From Phylloscopus collybita (lineage: Eukaryota; Chordata; Aves; Passeriformes; Phylloscopidae), in contig JAJNNQ010000024.1 of assembly GCA_027886175.1 (NCBI GenBank), forward strand, positions 29,553,001-29,617,000: 64,000 nucleotides of DNA, written 5' to 3'. The notes beneath the pieces are model-generated. The model searched no databases. It saw nothing but the letters and a program-made list of their open reading frames with translations, and was not told the DNA's origin. A program made the translations under genes and the position numbers. Position 1 is the stretch's first letter. Every line of letters starts with the position of its first letter. Shown here in pieces: positions 63,003-64,000 of the stretch.

Positions 63003-63003
<1 letters not shown>
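62105..63003 (-). mobile_element. Ancient, degraded CR1-like LINE, minus orientation
   Basis: Stretches resemble the old amniote CR1 family known from turtles and related genomes. Examples are GTATCCAGATTCCCCAGGAA, TCTAATCCCTTTTTGAAGC, AGCAAGCTCCAAAGGTTTAA and ATGATGACTCCAGGACTTTC. The right part reads GAATATGTTGACCAGAACTG, then CTCCCAGCAAAAATTCCTGAGG. The copy is heavily mutated and has no open frame. It is directly abutted by a 34-A tract, and possible homology resumes in TGGCTTTCAACC. Identification is from memory of the consensus, so the family name is provisional. Confidence 0.7.

Positions 63004-63037
<34 letters not shown>
63004..63037 (+). repeat. Poly(A) tract, 34 A
   Basis: Uninterrupted A34 splitting an old CR1-like copy. 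No SINE or retrogene body precedes it. Confidence 0.95.
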
Positions 63038-63041
<4 letters not shown>

Positions 63042-64000
63042 GTTACAGCCTATGTGGCTTTCAACCGTGAAATGAGACAGAGAAGAGACATCTCATATTT
63101 GCATAAATCTAAAAAACAATTTTCAGTTGATTCCTATTGTGTTAGGTAGTGTTTATTGTGCCACCAGAAGGAAAACCTTTGTTAAAGAAGCATCACTTTT
63201 CACACTGTTTTCATTAAAAAGAGTAGGACTGTTAAAGAGGTGTTCTGCTTGCTTTTTAAATTTATTTTTTAAGGAAATTACCCAATAATCTAACTAGGAT
63301 TTCAAGAAATAAAAGCATAAAGAGTTCCAATTAATTCTGGCTATTCTATGTATACTTTAACCAGTGCAGAACTCAATTTCTTTTGTATTTAAAATCTGAC
63401 AACAAACTACTGTCCAGAGCTGCCATGTACTTCAGAAATTACCCATTTTTTCAAAGGAGAACAGATAATAATAAACTTAACTCTTTTCCAATGAAGACAT
63501 CATTTTCTCAGCATGCCCTCTGTCCCAAATATGTCAGAATAAAAATAACACAAATGGTAGAAAACCAGAATTACATCTCCAACTAACAAAACTCACAACC
63601 AGTGACAGTTCCTGAACTGTATGTCAAACCAAACTCCAGGAATGTCACAATGATCATTAGTAACTCTGAAAATCATCTATCTAATCAATTAAATCCTTCA
63701 GGCCATCTTCAGCTGCTTTTGTGTCCTGAAAAAAATATAAGAGCCTGTTTTCAGTATAAACATTATTTTCTTGGGAAATATTTCTTGCAGTCTTGCTGAA
63801 AATATTTCCAGGAATAACAGTCTTTTAAGTGCTCTATTTATTGTTTCCCTTTACAAAGTCAAGTATTTCCCATTAAAAATTTTCCAAAAAATCTTAACCA
63901 GATCCATACAGCAATCCCCCCTTTTCAGACAGCCCAAATCCTACCCTTTGATCTTCTCAGTAAATACAAGTTTCTCTCATTTTTCCTGCTCTGTGCTCTT

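Larger units (their letters stand above)
60348..64000 (-). other. WARS2: WARS2 intron 2 (part, runs off the right edge)
   Basis: This AT-rich non-coding sequence lies 5' of exon 3 in the transcript. I searched for the preceding exon (VDLHSITV and NPEKSILFQQSQ in human) and did not find it, so the intron extends beyond the window. It contains an old CR1 copy and a 34-A tract, both listed separately. Confidence 0.8.

Noticed and set aside
60348..64000. Search for WARS2 exon 2 (HLGN and VDLHSITV region)
   Set aside because: No matching frame found; the exon lies right of the window.
1..64000. tRNA, rRNA, CRISPR or bacterial-type operon features
   Set aside because: None seen; the sequence is vertebrate nuclear DNA with spliced genes.

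Overview
The window is vertebrate nuclear DNA, almost certainly from a bird. Three things point there. Avian-type CR1 LINE fragments are present, there are no recognisable mammalian SINEs or L1s, and it carries parts of two neighbouring genes whose encoded residues I recognise. Both genes lie on the minus strand: TBX15 (T-box transcription factor 15; only coding exon 1 is present) and WARS2 (mitochondrial tryptophanyl-tRNA synthetase; four exons including the last). The mammalian chromosome-1p12 block also has TBX15 and WARS2 adjacent in this tandem orientation, so the local order is ancestral.

Layout. 1-26422 is the 5' part of TBX15 intron 1: AT-rich and non-coding to about 21.1 kb, then increasingly CpG-rich. 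26423-26624 is TBX15 coding exon 1, ending in a splice donor in phase 1. Upstream of it are a TATA-less proximal region with two CCAAT boxes, long A/T homopolymers, and a CpG-rich domain that runs with interruptions to about 44.85 kb. AT-richer islands inside that domain look like candidate conserved non-coding elements. The domain also contains a CA microsatellite, one CR1 fragment, a G-run, a tandem pair of T-box half-sites and a 19-unit GC-rich minisatellite. At about 44.85 kb composition switches sharply to AT-rich DNA. WARS2 exons follow at 60267-60347, 58585-58670, 55823-55941 and 53337-53785 (in transcription order). Their reading frames join perfectly across the introns, and the last exon carries the KMSKS signature. 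The right end is WARS2 intron 2, with an old CR1 copy split by a 34-A tract.

The two genes are functionally unrelated: WARS2 is a housekeeping mitochondrial translation enzyme and TBX15 is a developmental repressor. What links them is regulatory space. The roughly 26 kb between the WARS2 stop codon and the TBX15 start codon is where TBX15 limb, skeletal, muscle or dermal enhancers would be expected. I found no further protein-coding genes, tRNAs, rRNAs, CRISPR arrays or intact mobile elements. The many long open frames between 21 and 45 kb come from low stop-codon frequency in GC-rich sequence and from repeats. I see no convincing new molecular system; the most interesting leads are regulatory or structural.
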